Program-made: the position numbers and the translations under genes | Source of the DNA: Sphingobacterium tabacisoli | Lineage (GTDB): Bacteria > Bacteroidota > Bacteroidia > Sphingobacteriales > Sphingobacteriaceae | Assembly (NCBI RefSeq): GCF_017908035.1 | Contig: NZ_JAEQMU010000002.1 | Coordinates: 660,743 to 724,742 of the forward strand | DNA: 64,000 bases | Direction: 5' to 3' | The notes under the pieces: model-generated | The model's input: only the letters and a program-made list of their open reading frames with translations | What the model was told of the DNA's origin: nothing | Database searches by the model: none | Shown here: in pieces, positions 36,008 through 46,182 of the stretch | Layout of the letters: every line of letters begins with the position of its first letter | How positions within the stretch are numbered: position 1 is the first letter of the stretch

Positions 36008-36922
36008 TTATTGCTTGGCTGTTGTATAGAAGTCGTAAGTTGCTTTTGCAATATCAGCTATAATTTTTTCGTTTGTATCCATATTCTCTTTCGAGTCAGT
36101 AACAAAAACACTGATTATAAAGTATTCTCCATTAGGTAAGAAGACTATACCGATATTGTTCACGGCAGCTGTAATTCCAGTTTTTTTATTTGTTCCCGAC
36201 CAGCCTGTCTTGTGCGCTACGATTGTTTCGGTAGGCAATTGACCTCTTATTCTATTTTGACCAGTAGTTGTTTCCTTGTTTGTTTTCCAAAAAAAGTCAT
36301 AACTGCTTTTTGAAAGCAGGTTATTCTTATTCTCATAAAATAATTTAAGCGTTTCACTTGCTGCTTTTGGAGTAGTCCAGTTCTGGAACATATTATCCCA
36401 GTTCGACTGCATATCTTCTTCGTTGAATCTGATTTGTATATCATTTATGCCATTTTTTTTGATATACTCTTCTACTGTTGTAGGTGTTCCGACAAGCCGT
36501 ATTAAAGCATCGCAGGCCATATTGTCACTTTGAGAAACAGAGTATTGAATAAGCTTTTCAATAGTAAAACTTCCTCCCTCTGGGTTTTCATCTCTAAGTG
36601 GGCTCCAAGAGTCTTTAGCTGGAAGATCACCCTTGCCTATTTCAATTTTCTGATGTAATGAAAACGTTCCCTTATCAATTTCCGACAATACGGCTAATGC
36701 GATATGAAATTTAAAAACACTTTGCATAGGAAATCGCCTGTCTCCATTTACGGATAGTGTATCTTTTCCGTTATTTCCGATTATTGAAACTCCGACTACT
36801 GCATTTTTGTCGGAAACGACCTCCTCAATTTTACTGCGTAGCGAATTAGTATCCTTGTATGGAGGATTACAACTCGATAAAAAGGTTAAAATCAGAGCGA
36901 CTAATTGAAATAGTTTATTCAT
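36008..36922 (-). CDS. Class A beta-lactamase, subclass A2-like
   Basis: 304 residues. A lipoprotein signal ends at C18 (LTFLSSCNPP). The catalytic motifs are complete: S68-V-F-K71 (SxxK), S132-D-N134, E168/E169 in RFNEEDMQ at the omega loop and K238-T-G240 in AHKTGWSG. The FPMQSVFKFH segment, the NWTTPKAASETLK stretch and the ETTTGQNRIRGQLP region resemble the A2 group seen in Bacteroidota (PER/CfxA-like). It hydrolyses beta-lactams in the periplasm. It is a single gene with its own terminator, flanked by gene debris, which suggests insertion into a variable site. The spectrum cannot be read from the sequence. Confidence 0.92.
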   Translation of the reverse strand: MNKLFQLVALILTFLSSCNPPYKDTNSLRSKIEEVVSDKNAVVGVSIIGNNGKDTLSVNGDRRFPMQSVFKFHIALAVLSEIDKGTFSLHQKIEIGKGDLPAKDSWSPLRDENPEGGSFTIEKLIQYSVSQSDNMACDALIRLVGTPTTVEEYIKKNGINDIQIRFNEEDMQSNWDNMFQNWTTPKAASETLKLFYENKNNLLSKSSYDFFWKTNKETTTGQNRIRGQLPTETIVAHKTGWSGTNKKTGITAAVNNIGIVFLPNGEYFIISVFVTDSKENMDTNEKIIADIAKATYDFYTTAKQ

Positions 36923-37299
36923 TTTTATTTTATTGTTTTGTGTTTTTTATTAAAAGTTTCTATGATGTACTTTATGATCATCTTTTCTAGATGGTCGGAG
37001 TCATGACCATTTTTATTTAAAGTGGTAGACTTGAAAATAGCTTCAATATTTGATGAAGGAATATGATGTCAATGATGAGCTATACACCACTAATTATGCC
37101 AATTTTTGTGCGATTTGGGAACCGGATAATAATCTGCTCGTCCGCAGGAATATCATTACGGAAGAGGCCGTCTAAGCTGTCAGAGCTATAAATCAATCTT
37201 TCTATTTATATGCTATCTAACCTAATTTCTATATTTGCGAACCAGATTTCGATAAGCATTAACAGTTATTATATGCTTAATGATAAAAAACAAAATACT
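36923..37299 (+). other. Spacer with one coding-like fragment
   Basis: Between the beta-lactamase gene and the thioesterase gene. A 40-codon frame at 37053-37175 (MKEYDVNDELYTTNYANFCA, ending in a TAA) looks like the tail of a lost gene but is not recognised. The rest is AT-rich and presumably holds the promoters of both flanking genes. Confidence 0.4.
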
Positions 37300-37734
37300 A
37301 TGGATAGATTAAAACACTTGAAAACTTTTATCGGAAGAGAATTTACGGAGTCTCCCTCTCCATTTATGCGTTGGTTAAATCCGATAGTGCTTTTGGCAGA
37401 TGAAGGCCATCTCGAATTTAAGTATACAGTAAGACCCGAATGGCTTAATCCGATTGGTTATCTGCACGGTGGGATCACTGCGGCAATAATAGATGATATT
37501 TTAGGCGCTACAATGTTTTCGTTAAATGAAGATACTTTCTATATAACTATTAATAATAATGTTGATTATTTTTCCATTGCCAAAGAAGGTGATATAATCA
37601 TAGCGGAGACACAAATTGTAAAGAGGGGTCAGCAGTTCGTAAATGCATATTGTGATATATGGAATGAACAGAAAACAAGATTGATAGCTAAAGGTACATC
37701 TAATTTATTCAAGACGGCATCAAAACGACCTTAG
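37300..37734 (+). CDS. PaaI-like hotdog thioesterase
   Basis: 144 residues from the ATG at 37300. The frame is open to 37210, but the extra residues (SNLISIFANQISISINS) look non-coding. The hotdog pattern is clear: LEFKYTVRPEWLNPIGYLHG, then the GGITAAIIDDILGA helix with the acidic residues expected in PaaI-type acyl-CoA thioesterases, then ITINNNVDYF and IIAETQIVKRG strands. It probably hydrolyses acyl- or aryl-CoA esters in the cytoplasm. It is a single gene with no metabolic neighbours to suggest the substrate. Confidence 0.82.
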   Translation: MDRLKHLKTFIGREFTESPSPFMRWLNPIVLLADEGHLEFKYTVRPEWLNPIGYLHGGITAAIIDDILGATMFSLNEDTFYITINNNVDYFSIAKEGDIIIAETQIVKRGQQFVNAYCDIWNEQKTRLIAKGTSNLFKTASKRP

Positions 37735-37767
37735 GTGGATGAGTGAATATTTTTCGCTAGTTTTTCA

Positions 37768-37775
37768 TACCTTTA
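37768..37775 (+). promoter_or_regulatory. Possible -7 element of the module 2 sigma gene
   Basis: TACCTTTA differs from TAnnTTTG only in the last base and lies 13 bases before the start codon, with T-rich DNA around 37748-37754 as a possible -33 region. Weak evidence. Confidence 0.3.
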
Positions 37776-37788
37776 GCACGTACTAAAT

Positions 37789-38364
37789 ATGAGTGCGTAC
37801 CAAGAACATACGGATCAAACGCTCGTTACTTTACTAAAACAAAGTGATCAGATTGCCTATACAGAGATTTATAACCGTTATATTAAGTTGCTTTACACCT
37901 TCGCACTAAAACGACTATCAAATGAACAAGAAGTCGAGGATCTCTTGCACGAAATATTTATGTCGCTGTGGAATAAGCGCGCGGAACTGAATGATAAACA
38001 AGCCTTAGCCCCCTATCTTTACAACGCGATCAGGTACCAAATTATTAATATCTACTCCAAAAGAAAACTTTCAGCCCGTTATTTAGACTCCTTTAATCAG
38101 TTTCTCCTAAACGAATACCATGTAGACGAGACCGATCATCTTACTAGGCATAAAGAATTGTCAACGTTAATCGAAAAAGAAATAGAAGCCTTACCTCAAA
38201 AAATGCGCGAGGTGTTTAATCTAAGTAGAAAATCCGGATACAGCAGGAAGCAGATTGCTGAGGAACTTGATATTTCAGAAGAAACAGTGAAAAGCCATAT
38301 GCACCATGCGCTTAAAATTCTGAAGCGAAAACTGGGTACTTTTGCTCTTCTTTTTTGTTTATAA
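37789..38364 (+). CDS. ECF sigma factor, FecI-like (module 2)
   Basis: 191 residues. Region 2 shows IAYTEIYNRYIKLLYTFALKR and DLLHEIFMSLWNKRAEL; region 4 shows ALPQKMREVFNLSRKSGYSRK followed by the HTH AEELDISEETVKSHMHHAL. It is followed by fecR after 113 bases. Role as in module 1: drives its own susCD unit when FecR is triggered. The sequence differs enough from the other three sigmas to suggest separate promoter specificity. Confidence 0.92.
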   Translation: MSAYQEHTDQTLVTLLKQSDQIAYTEIYNRYIKLLYTFALKRLSNEQEVEDLLHEIFMSLWNKRAELNDKQALAPYLYNAIRYQIINIYSKRKLSARYLDSFNQFLLNEYHVDETDHLTRHKELSTLIEKEIEALPQKMREVFNLSRKSGYSRKQIAEELDISEETVKSHMHHALKILKRKLGTFALLFCL

Positions 38365-38477
38365 GGTGCATCATATTAATGGGTTACCTTTTTGTTGTTT
38401 ATTTCTTAAAACTTTCTTAATATTTTTTTAACCCTTACAGCCTCTGAGATTGATTATTGTAGTATAAACTCAAAGAA

Positions 38478-39611
38478 ATGATCGATCAGGATAAGTTTGT
38501 TGAACTCTTAAGCAGGTATCAAAGAGGAGACTGTACAGAACAGGAAAAAGCTGTGCTAGAAAGTTGGTTGACTTTCGGTCACTTCGATGGCCCCGTCTAT
38601 GATGATCAAGTACTGGACGAGAAGATAACCCGGATCAGCGACAGATTACCGTTGAGAAAAGAAACGTCCACCAGAAAAATTAAACTAAGTCGCGTAATTT
38701 ATATTGCCGCCTCTTTTGCAGCAATATTCATCGCTGTTTGGGTTTATAATACCCGCAAAAACAGAGGAGAAATGCTGCTGCCAACAACCACGGAAATCGT
38801 AGCACAGATTGAACCGGGTAAAGATCAGGCCTTTATTTTATTATCGGATGGCCGAAGGGTAGCTGTGGAGGATGCGGAAAGCGGACTTTTAGCCTTGGAG
38901 TCTGGCGTAAAGGTTACCAAATCTCCCTCAGGTGAGATTACTTATGAAGTGGGCATATCGGAAAAAGCAAATCCAAATACCTATAATACCATAGAGACAC
39001 CTCGCGGTGGCCAGTTTCGCGTCAATCTTCCAGACGGTACCAAAGTATGGTTAAATGCTGCATCATCTTTAAAGTTTTCAACAGCACTTTCAACGGTCAA
39101 GGAAAGACGCATAGCGTTAAATGGCGAAGCATATTTCGAGGTAACTAAAGATCCCGATAGACCATTTATAGTAAAGAGTGGCAATCAAGAGGTAGAAGTG
39201 CTCGGTACTAAATTTAACGTAAGCGCATATTCCGAAGAGACAAACATGAAAACTACCCTAGTGGAAGGAGCCGTAAAAGTAACAAGTGGCAGTATCAAGA
39301 AACAATTAAAGCCGGATCAACAAGCTATTGTTTCCAAATCAATTACGATAAAGCCTGTGGTGACAGAGGTGGAGCTGGCTTGGAAAAATGGAGATTTTAA
39401 TTTAGAAAGTGATGATTTTAGAACTGTAATGAGAAAAATATCGCGTTGGTATGATGTCGAAATAGAATACGACCACTCTGCACCAGTCGACTTGGAATTA
39501 GGTGGAAAAATTGCACGATCCAAAAGTTTAGCTTCTATATTACGCATTATGGAAGCAACCGGAGACGTAAGATTCAAAATAGAAGGAAGGAGGATTATCG
39601 TAACAAAATAG
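38478..39611 (+). CDS. FecR-family anti-sigma regulator (module 2)
   Basis: 377 residues. A cytoplasmic N-terminus, one transmembrane helix at about 76-93 (IYIAASFAAIFIAVWVY), a FecR domain at about 175-275 (FRVNLPDGTKVWLNAASSLKF, GEAYFEVTKD, VLGTKFNVSAYSEE) and a C-terminal DUF4974 domain (DDFRTVMRKISRWYDVEIEY). It is expected to hold the sigma encoded at 37789 until the module 2 SusC signals. Confidence 0.92.
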   Translation: MIDQDKFVELLSRYQRGDCTEQEKAVLESWLTFGHFDGPVYDDQVLDEKITRISDRLPLRKETSTRKIKLSRVIYIAASFAAIFIAVWVYNTRKNRGEMLLPTTTEIVAQIEPGKDQAFILLSDGRRVAVEDAESGLLALESGVKVTKSPSGEITYEVGISEKANPNTYNTIETPRGGQFRVNLPDGTKVWLNAASSLKFSTALSTVKERRIALNGEAYFEVTKDPDRPFIVKSGNQEVEVLGTKFNVSAYSEETNMKTTLVEGAVKVTSGSIKKQLKPDQQAIVSKSITIKPVVTEVELAWKNGDFNLESDDFRTVMRKISRWYDVEIEYDHSAPVDLELGGKIARSKSLASILRIMEATGDVRFKIEGRRIIVTK

Positions 39612-39637
39612 AATAATACAAACGACACCAAAAAGGA

Positions 39638-39663
39638 GCCGGAAATGGTGGTACATTCCCGGC
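39638..39663 (+). promoter_or_regulatory. Hairpin in the FecR-SusC leader (module 2)
   Basis: A 10-bp stem GCCGGAAATG / CATTCCCGGC with one A-C mismatch and a 6-base loop lies 26 bases after the FecR stop and 60 bases before susC. No T-tract follows. It is the counterpart of the hairpins at 21045, 48174 and 61832. Confidence 0.5.
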
Positions 39664-39723
39664 GATATGGGCGTCATTTGAAATGATACTTGACTAACTT
39701 AATCAAATTTATAACCCAAACAA

Positions 39724-42700
39724 ATGTATAAAAATTATGCTAAACGTTTTGGTATATCCTATGGATATGCCAATAAATTAATGCTTATTATGCGACTAAC
39801 TATTGTCCTGTTATTTTTTAGTATGCACTTGAGCGCTAGAATGGTAGCGCAGAATGTGACATTGAAAGGAAATAATATTTCGTTACAGCTAGTTTTCAAT
39901 CAGATCAGAGCCCAGACGGGGTATGATTTCGTCTATAACAAAGCGTTGCTTAGTAAAGCGAAGCCCGTTGTGATCGATGTGAAAAATAAACCTTTACAAG
40001 AAGCCCTCAATAGCTGCTTAGAGGGACAGGCATTGGTCTATACCATACAGGATCAAACGATAATTTTACGGGAAAAGCGGGAAAAATCATCTACATCATC
40101 AACCGATTTGAACCAAAGAAAGGTCAGTGGTCAGGTTTTGAATGAACTTGGACAACCCTTGGTTGGAGCAAGTGTACGCGTGGTATCAAACGACGTCTCT
40201 ACAAAAACGGACGAAAATGGAAGCTTTAGTCTGGTAAATATTGATGACAAAGCTACTTTAGAAATTTCGTATATTGGATATAAAATGGTACAGGTGGTAA
40301 TCAATAGCACATACCTAACAATCCGTCTGGTTCCTCTTACAACAGAACTTGACGCTATAACTGTAGTTAATACCGGATACCAGAGTATTTCCAAAGAACG
40401 AAGTGTTGGTTCATTTGCCAAGCCAGATCAAGAAATATTAGCAAATCGCTCGACTAGCATGAATGTCCTTCAGCGCCTGGATGGTCTCGTACCTGGTTTG
40501 ACTGTAAACAATTCCCCAGGCTCCGAGTCCATTCTTATTCGCGGACTCAATTCTATAAATTCAAGTAGGTCACCTCTAGTTGTTGTGGATGGTATTCCTA
40601 CCACGAGCATAAATACAGTTAATCCACAGGATGTAGCGGATATTACAGTATTGAAAGATGCGACTGCTGCTTCGATCTGGGGAGCAAAAGCTTCCAACGG
40701 GGTAATTGTCATTACTACCAAAAGGGGAAATCAGTCCGACAAAATTCGCGTTAATTATGATGGATTTATCAATTTTCAAGGTAAGCCTGATTTAGATTAT
40801 CTACCCGTATTAAATAGCGCACAATACATTCAGGCGGCGAGAGAAGTCTTTGATCCGATAGTTTATCCTTGGAATACGGCTTCAGCGTACACTTTAGGGG
40901 CGATTGGTATGCCTGTTCATGAAACTATACTTTATAACCATCATCGCGGGCTGATTACGCAAGCACAAGCGAACACAAGTCTCGATAGTTTGGCATTGAT
41001 AAACAATCGCCAACAGATTAAGGATTTGTGGTTTCAAAATGCGATGCTGATGAACCACACGATCTCGCTGTCTGGCGGTGGTAAGGTGCATTCGTTTTAT
41101 GGTTCAGCCTCCTATACAGATTCAAGATCTAACAGGGTTGATAATAAGGATAATACATACAAAGTGAATTTAAGGCAGGATTTTAATTTTGGTCCCGCGT
41201 TTAAAGCTTACTTGATCACAGATCTCACCAGTAGTAAAGGCACATCACCTCGAAATGTTTCTGTTGACAGCAGATTTTATCCTTATCAATTATTTAAGGA
41301 CGATGCTGGTACGTCACTCTCGATGCCTTATGTGGGCACCTTGTCTGACTCAACGCGTAGATCCGTGGAAACTCGAAGCCGTATAGGGCTAGATTATAAA
41401 CCTCTGGAAGATGCGCAACTTGCGAATTCGGACAACAACGATCTTTTGAATAGGGTTATTGGGGGCTTTACTATTACACCTCTTAAATCTTTACGTTACG
41501 AGGGAGTATTTGGATACATAAGAGGCCACAATAAAAGAACGCTCTACGATGACAATTTAAGTTTTGTCCAGCGGAACGAACTGGTGCAGTTTACGGTTGC
41601 GCCTACAGCGACGTCGACCCCCACATATTATCTACCCGTAGCAGGAGGAAAGTTTTCGGTTGGCAATGTGCTTCACAGAGACTGGACCATACGAAATCAA
41701 TTTATCTTCGATCACAGTTGGAATGAGCTGTTGCATCAACTAACCGTATTGGCGGGGCATGAAGCTCAAGAGCAAAAGATGACATTGAATCAAAGTGTAG
41801 TAAGAGGATATAATCCACAATTACGCAATGCGATTCCGATTGATTATGCAGCATTATCGTTAGGGATCGCTAATCCTCTAGTTCCCAATAATCTGAATAG
41901 AAGTGTTCTAGTCCCTGATTTTTATACAGAGACCGAGAGTCAGATACGTTTCAACTCTTATTACGCTAATGCGGCTTATACATACAATCAAAAGTATGCT
42001 ATTAATGCGAGTTGGCGGATTGACAAAAGTAATTTATTCGGTGTAGAGAAAGGTGCACAGGCAAAACCTGTTTGGAGTACAGGTATAAAGTGGAATATTC
42101 ATCAGGAGAATTTCATGCGTGATATTTCTGTCCTAGACAGATTAGCCTTTCGATCTACATACGGTGTGACTGGAAATTCCCCGATCCCGGGCGCTGCTTC
42201 ATCATATAACATATTATCTTCAGCGACATCAGCATCCTTACCTGGGGGAAGAAGTTATTCAGTAGCCACGGCAGGAAATCCGAGTCTTACTTGGGAACGA
42301 ACAAAAACTGCCAATTTTGGTTTAGACTTCGCCATTCTAAAAAATAGAATATCCGGTTCTGTTGATTATTATTACAAAAAAACCGATGATCTTATTGGTC
42401 AGTTACCCGTAAATTCACTTACCGGCTTTTCGGTAATTGTAGGCAATTACGGTAGTTTGAAAAATAAAGGAATAGAGGCTGTGGTCAATTCAGTGAATAT
42501 TAGTAACCCCAATTTCAAATGGTCTACATCACTCAATTTAGCTTATAATAAAAATGAGATAACAGATTTGAAATATCTCACACCCATTTCTACAGGCCAA
42601 CAGATGATCAACCAACGCTACTTTTCAGGATACTCCGCATTTGCCTTATTTGCCTACCCTTATGGAGGTTTGGATCAGTTGGGCGACCCGCAGATAACAA

Positions 42701-43383
42701 TAGCCGACGGTGGTATCACAAAGGCTAGAAATATAGCTAGACCTGATGATATGCTTTATATGGGTACCACCCAACCTCCCATTAGTGGAGGTCTGTCTAA
42801 TACTTTTTCCTACAAGGGCTTTTCGCTAGGGATAAACGCTGTTTTCAATCTGGGACATGTCATGCGTAGAGATGTGGGTAATTTCTTCAGCGGTCGGTTG
42901 ATCGGTACAAATGCACTCGTACGAGTGGCCGGAAATTATAATTCATCCATGGATTTGACACAAGGCAATATCAATTCTGTCTTTTTAGAAAGATGGCAAC
43001 AAGCGGGCGATGAAAACCGGACCGATGTTCCATCTTATATCAGTAATACAGCTTTGTCGAATAGTCGTAGGGACATTAATTATTATATCTATGGTAACAA
43101 TAACGTACTCGATGCTTCCTACATCAAAGTCCGGGATATTACGTTATCCTACAATTTGCCCCAATCGATTTTGGATCTAACGAAGACAAAAAGTGTTGCT
43201 TTGCGGATGCAAGTGTCCAATTTAATGCTTTGGAAAGCGAACAGTCATGGAATAGACCCTGAATTTCAAGGCTTCGCGACGAGTGTCGCAACTGGGGGCG
43301 ACCCAGAGACCATTGCTGGTGTGACACGCGGGTTAAGAAGCATGCAAGGGACAGTAACTTTAGGTGCTCACGTATCATTTTAA
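39724..43383 (+). CDS. SusC/RagA-family TonB-dependent transporter with STN domain (module 2)
   Basis: 1219 residues. Signal peptide core MRLTIVLLFFSMHLSA, STN domain (about 45-120), carboxypeptidase-regulatory-like domain (about 137-200, GQVLNELGQPLVGASVRVVS), plug (RLDGLVPGLTVNNSP, GLNSINSSRSPLVVVDG) and barrel ending in LGAHVSF. It is the closest paralog of the module 1 transporter, so the two may take related substrates. It works with the SusD encoded at 43397, and its STN domain is the input to the FecR of this module. Confidence 0.93.
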   Translation: MYKNYAKRFGISYGYANKLMLIMRLTIVLLFFSMHLSARMVAQNVTLKGNNISLQLVFNQIRAQTGYDFVYNKALLSKAKPVVIDVKNKPLQEALNSCLEGQALVYTIQDQTIILREKREKSSTSSTDLNQRKVSGQVLNELGQPLVGASVRVVSNDVSTKTDENGSFSLVNIDDKATLEISYIGYKMVQVVINSTYLTIRLVPLTTELDAITVVNTGYQSISKERSVGSFAKPDQEILANRSTSMNVLQRLDGLVPGLTVNNSPGSESILIRGLNSINSSRSPLVVVDGIPTTSINTVNPQDVADITVLKDATAASIWGAKASNGVIVITTKRGNQSDKIRVNYDGFINFQGKPDLDYLPVLNSAQYIQAAREVFDPIVYPWNTASAYTLGAIGMPVHETILYNHHRGLITQAQANTSLDSLALINNRQQIKDLWFQNAMLMNHTISLSGGGKVHSFYGSASYTDSRSNRVDNKDNTYKVNLRQDFNFGPAFKAYLITDLTSSKGTSPRNVSVDSRFYPYQLFKDDAGTSLSMPYVGTLSDSTRRSVETRSRIGLDYKPLEDAQLANSDNNDLLNRVIGGFTITPLKSLRYEGVFGYIRGHNKRTLYDDNLSFVQRNELVQFTVAPTATSTPTYYLPVAGGKFSVGNVLHRDWTIRNQFIFDHSWNELLHQLTVLAGHEAQEQKMTLNQSVVRGYNPQLRNAIPIDYAALSLGIANPLVPNNLNRSVLVPDFYTETESQIRFNSYYANAAYTYNQKYAINASWRIDKSNLFGVEKGAQAKPVWSTGIKWNIHQENFMRDISVLDRLAFRSTYGVTGNSPIPGAASSYNILSSATSASLPGGRSYSVATAGNPSLTWERTKTANFGLDFAILKNRISGSVDYYYKKTDDLIGQLPVNSLTGFSVIVGNYGSLKNKGIEAVVNSVNISNPNFKWSTSLNLAYNKNEITDLKYLTPISTGQQMINQRYFSGYSAFALFAYPYGGLDQLGDPQITIADGGITKARNIARPDDMLYMGTTQPPISGGLSNTFSYKGFSLGINAVFNLGHVMRRDVGNFFSGRLIGTNALVRVAGNYNSSMDLTQGNINSVFLERWQQAGDENRTDVPSYISNTALSNSRRDINYYIYGNNNVLDASYIKVRDITLSYNLPQSILDLTKTKSVALRMQVSNLMLWKANSHGIDPEFQGFATSVATGGDPETIAGVTRGLRSMQGTVTLGAHVSF

Positions 43384-43396
43384 AAATTGCATTGAG

Positions 43397-44836
43397 ATGA
43401 AAACATTATTCAGAATAACTATATGGATAGGGATATCCAGCCTTTTTCTCGCTTGTAAAAGCGACTTTCTGGAAGTAACACCAGCAGGAAAATTGATTGC
43501 TACCACAACCGCTGATTATGATCTGCTGTTAAATAGCCTGACATTGGGTAACCAATTTATCACTAAGCCTCAGGCTATGGGAGACGAGATGGCAGGTATA
43601 GAGTCGTATTATGTGGGGACTACCATACAGCAGCAAAGGGCTTTTCAGTGGGAAAATGATATTTATGAACAGAATGAGGATGCGCAGGAAATAACCAATC
43701 CAACCAAGGCACTCTATCTGTACAATATTGTTATAAACGAAGTATTAGCTTCTTCTGATGGAACGGACGCACAAAAGAAGACTTTACAGGCTGAAGCCTT
43801 GGCCGGTCGGGCATGGACTTATTTTCAATTGATCAATTTATTTGCACCACCTTATGTATCAGCGACAGCAGCGACGGACAAAGGATTTCCCATTATTGAT
43901 AAAGCAAACGTATTATTGAGTAATTTCCAAAGAGCCTCTGTACAGGACGTATACGATTTTATTATTGATGATCTTAAGAAGGCTTTACCCTATCTAGACA
44001 CTACCCCTAGGCACAGATACCGCATGTCCAAACCTGCCGCAGAGGCACTGTTGGGCAAAGTCTATTTATTTATGGGACTGTATGATCTGGCGTTGCCCCA
44101 TCTTAATGAAGCAATGACAGGAATCAGTACGTCAACTTATCCCGTCCGGCTCTACGACTATAATATAACATTTGGCCCCGGAGGTACATTTTTGCCCATA
44201 TCCGTTTTTGGCCCTGTTCTTCCCAATCTGTATAACAATGAGGAGAGTTTATATTCAAGACAGTCTACTGGCGATTGGACCAGTGCTTCAAATGCGCTGG
44301 TTTTGACGCCTGAGACTATGGCACTCTATGGAGCATCCGACCTACGACGAAATTTTTTAAATACGACACCCTATCCAAGTGGAGCCGCTTTTCCTTTAGG
44401 TATGGCTCGAAAGACAGGTCCATTTTCTCCGATTATCGGCATGATGGTACCAGATGTATATCTGATGCGTGCCGAAGTCAAGGCTAGATTAGGCGATCTG
44501 GTAGGAGCAAAGGTTGATCTAGAGGCGCTGAGAATTAAAAGAATGCCACCGGCTGCAGCTGTGGTTCCTGATGGGATCGCCGGAGATCGAATAGGGCTGG
44601 TACGATTTATTCTAGACGAGCGTATCCGAGAATTTTCTGGACTGGGTTACCGCTGGCATGATATGAGACGTTTGTCTGTTGATGGAGAATTTAGTAATAC
44701 GGTTAAAAATAAACATATAATTTATACTCTTGCGGGGGATATAACAAAGACATTTACGCTTACCGCGGATAGACTAACCTTCAAAATTCCACCAAAAGTA
44801 TTGTTCGAAAATCCACAAATGGAAGATAATGACTAA
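43397..44836 (+). CDS. SusD/RagB-family surface lipoprotein (module 2)
   Basis: 479 residues from the ATG at 43397, which begins a lipoprotein signal with the acylated cysteine at C20 (SLFLACKSDFLEV). A frame from 43364 would overlap the susC end and is not needed. C-terminal SusD pattern: DVYLMRAEVKARLGDLVGAK, FILDERIREFSGLGYRWHDM, RRLSVDG. It starts 13 bases after susC. Similar in length and ending to the module 1 SusD, in line with the paralogous SusCs. Confidence 0.92.
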   Translation: MKTLFRITIWIGISSLFLACKSDFLEVTPAGKLIATTTADYDLLLNSLTLGNQFITKPQAMGDEMAGIESYYVGTTIQQQRAFQWENDIYEQNEDAQEITNPTKALYLYNIVINEVLASSDGTDAQKKTLQAEALAGRAWTYFQLINLFAPPYVSATAATDKGFPIIDKANVLLSNFQRASVQDVYDFIIDDLKKALPYLDTTPRHRYRMSKPAAEALLGKVYLFMGLYDLALPHLNEAMTGISTSTYPVRLYDYNITFGPGGTFLPISVFGPVLPNLYNNEESLYSRQSTGDWTSASNALVLTPETMALYGASDLRRNFLNTTPYPSGAAFPLGMARKTGPFSPIIGMMVPDVYLMRAEVKARLGDLVGAKVDLEALRIKRMPPAAAVVPDGIAGDRIGLVRFILDERIREFSGLGYRWHDMRRLSVDGEFSNTVKNKHIIYTLAGDITKTFTLTADRLTFKIPPKVLFENPQMEDND

Positions 44837-44869
44837 TTAATAGGTATAATATTTATTAAAATAATTAAG

Positions 44870-46165
44870 ATGATAAAGAAATTGATGTTTGCTATGCTGG
44901 CGTTGTGTATATCGATAGCCGTATTAGCACAAGATAAAAAGGAAGAAAGTACACCTGTAACTGATAAGGCTAAAGTAGGACGGGAAGAGTTGATTAACAA
45001 GCTGTTCGCTGAGAAGGATGGAGATAAAGCCAAGTTGTTGGCGGCCGAAATAATTCATAAAATAGATAGCGATCCCTCATGGGCTGCCGAAAAGAAGAGA
45101 AGAGACATGTTGCGTATACATCCCTTGTATGCCTATCTGAATGCCGAAGATTTTGACGGATTTAAAAGATTTCTTAACGAGTTAGGTGAGGTTACTGGAA
45201 CTGAGCGTATACATTTTGCCACTGCGGGGTATGCACGTAGGGCTATAAGTAAAGGAATTGATTTAGATTTTGCAGGACAACTGCTTGAAAAAGAAAGAAA
45301 TTGGGCACTGCAAAAGATGGAAGAAGCAAAGAAAGTTTCGGATAGTACTGCTTCGATACTGGCAGGAAGAGAGTACGGTTACGCGTTATTTACCAACGAT
45401 CAAGCTCAATTAGCTTACAAACTAGGAGAAAAGAAAAGGGCATTGGAATTATCGAAAGAAGCCATGCGTTATAATGTCAAACGCAAAGATGCTGGCTTGA
45501 TCGACTTCTATGTCCAACTGATTGCTGAACTTTCTCCAGAAGATAAATTGAAGGAAGAGTTAGAGCAGTTGGTCGAAGATAAGATGTTTACCGCGAATGC
45601 TATTGAACGTTTAAAAGCAATTTATTTGACGGACAACAAACATGAAGAAGGATTTGATCAGTATTTAGCATCGCTCAATAAGTCGCTGGTAGCAGACAAG
45701 ATCGAAGACTTAAAGAAAAAAATAATAGACGAAACAGCTCCCGCTTTTAGTTTAAGGGATTTGGATGGTAATATCGTCCGTCTAGCTGATCTAAAAGGAA
45801 AGATCGTTATCTTGGATTTTTGGGCGACTTGGTGCGGTCCGTGTAAAGCCTCTTTCCCCGCCATGCAGACCATGGTCAGTAAATATAAAGAGGATGATGG
45901 TATCCGTTTTTTATTTATCGATACCTATGAGCAGGGAGAAAATAAAGAAAAGAATGCAAGAGACTATATCCAAAGTAAGAGTTTTACCTTTCAGGTTTTA
46001 ATGGACAATACCGATCAGGTCGCAAAAAGTTATGGTGCAGCGAGTATTCCGGCCAAATTCGTCATTGACAGAAGTGGTCGACTGAGATTTAGATCGCCAG
46101 GCTTTTCCAGTGATGCTGATCTGATGGCTGAGATCGACGCGATGATTAAGCTTGTTGATCAATAG
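44870..46165 (+). CDS. TlpA-like thioredoxin with helical N-terminal domain (module 2), CGPC
   Basis: 431 residues. Signal peptide 1-20 (SIAVLAQ), helical TPR-like domain to about 280, then a thioredoxin fold with W-C322-G-P-C325 in FWATWCGPCKASF and cis-proline region SIPAKFVIDR. It is closest to the module 1 gene at 28850 in layout and active site. Likely a periplasmic disulfide reductase serving the module. It ends the module and is followed by a strong terminator. Confidence 0.88.
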   Translation: MIKKLMFAMLALCISIAVLAQDKKEESTPVTDKAKVGREELINKLFAEKDGDKAKLLAAEIIHKIDSDPSWAAEKKRRDMLRIHPLYAYLNAEDFDGFKRFLNELGEVTGTERIHFATAGYARRAISKGIDLDFAGQLLEKERNWALQKMEEAKKVSDSTASILAGREYGYALFTNDQAQLAYKLGEKKRALELSKEAMRYNVKRKDAGLIDFYVQLIAELSPEDKLKEELEQLVEDKMFTANAIERLKAIYLTDNKHEEGFDQYLASLNKSLVADKIEDLKKKIIDETAPAFSLRDLDGNIVRLADLKGKIVILDFWATWCGPCKASFPAMQTMVSKYKEDDGIRFLFIDTYEQGENKEKNARDYIQSKSFTFQVLMDNTDQVAKSYGAASIPAKFVIDRSGRLRFRSPGFSSDADLMAEIDAMIKLVDQ

Positions 46166-46182
46166 CAATCAACGTACCTCAG

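Noticed and set aside
37210..37299. N-terminal extension of the thioesterase
   Set aside because: The extra 30 residues have no counterpart in PaaI-type proteins and lie in AT-rich spacer DNA; the ATG at 37300 starts the normal domain.
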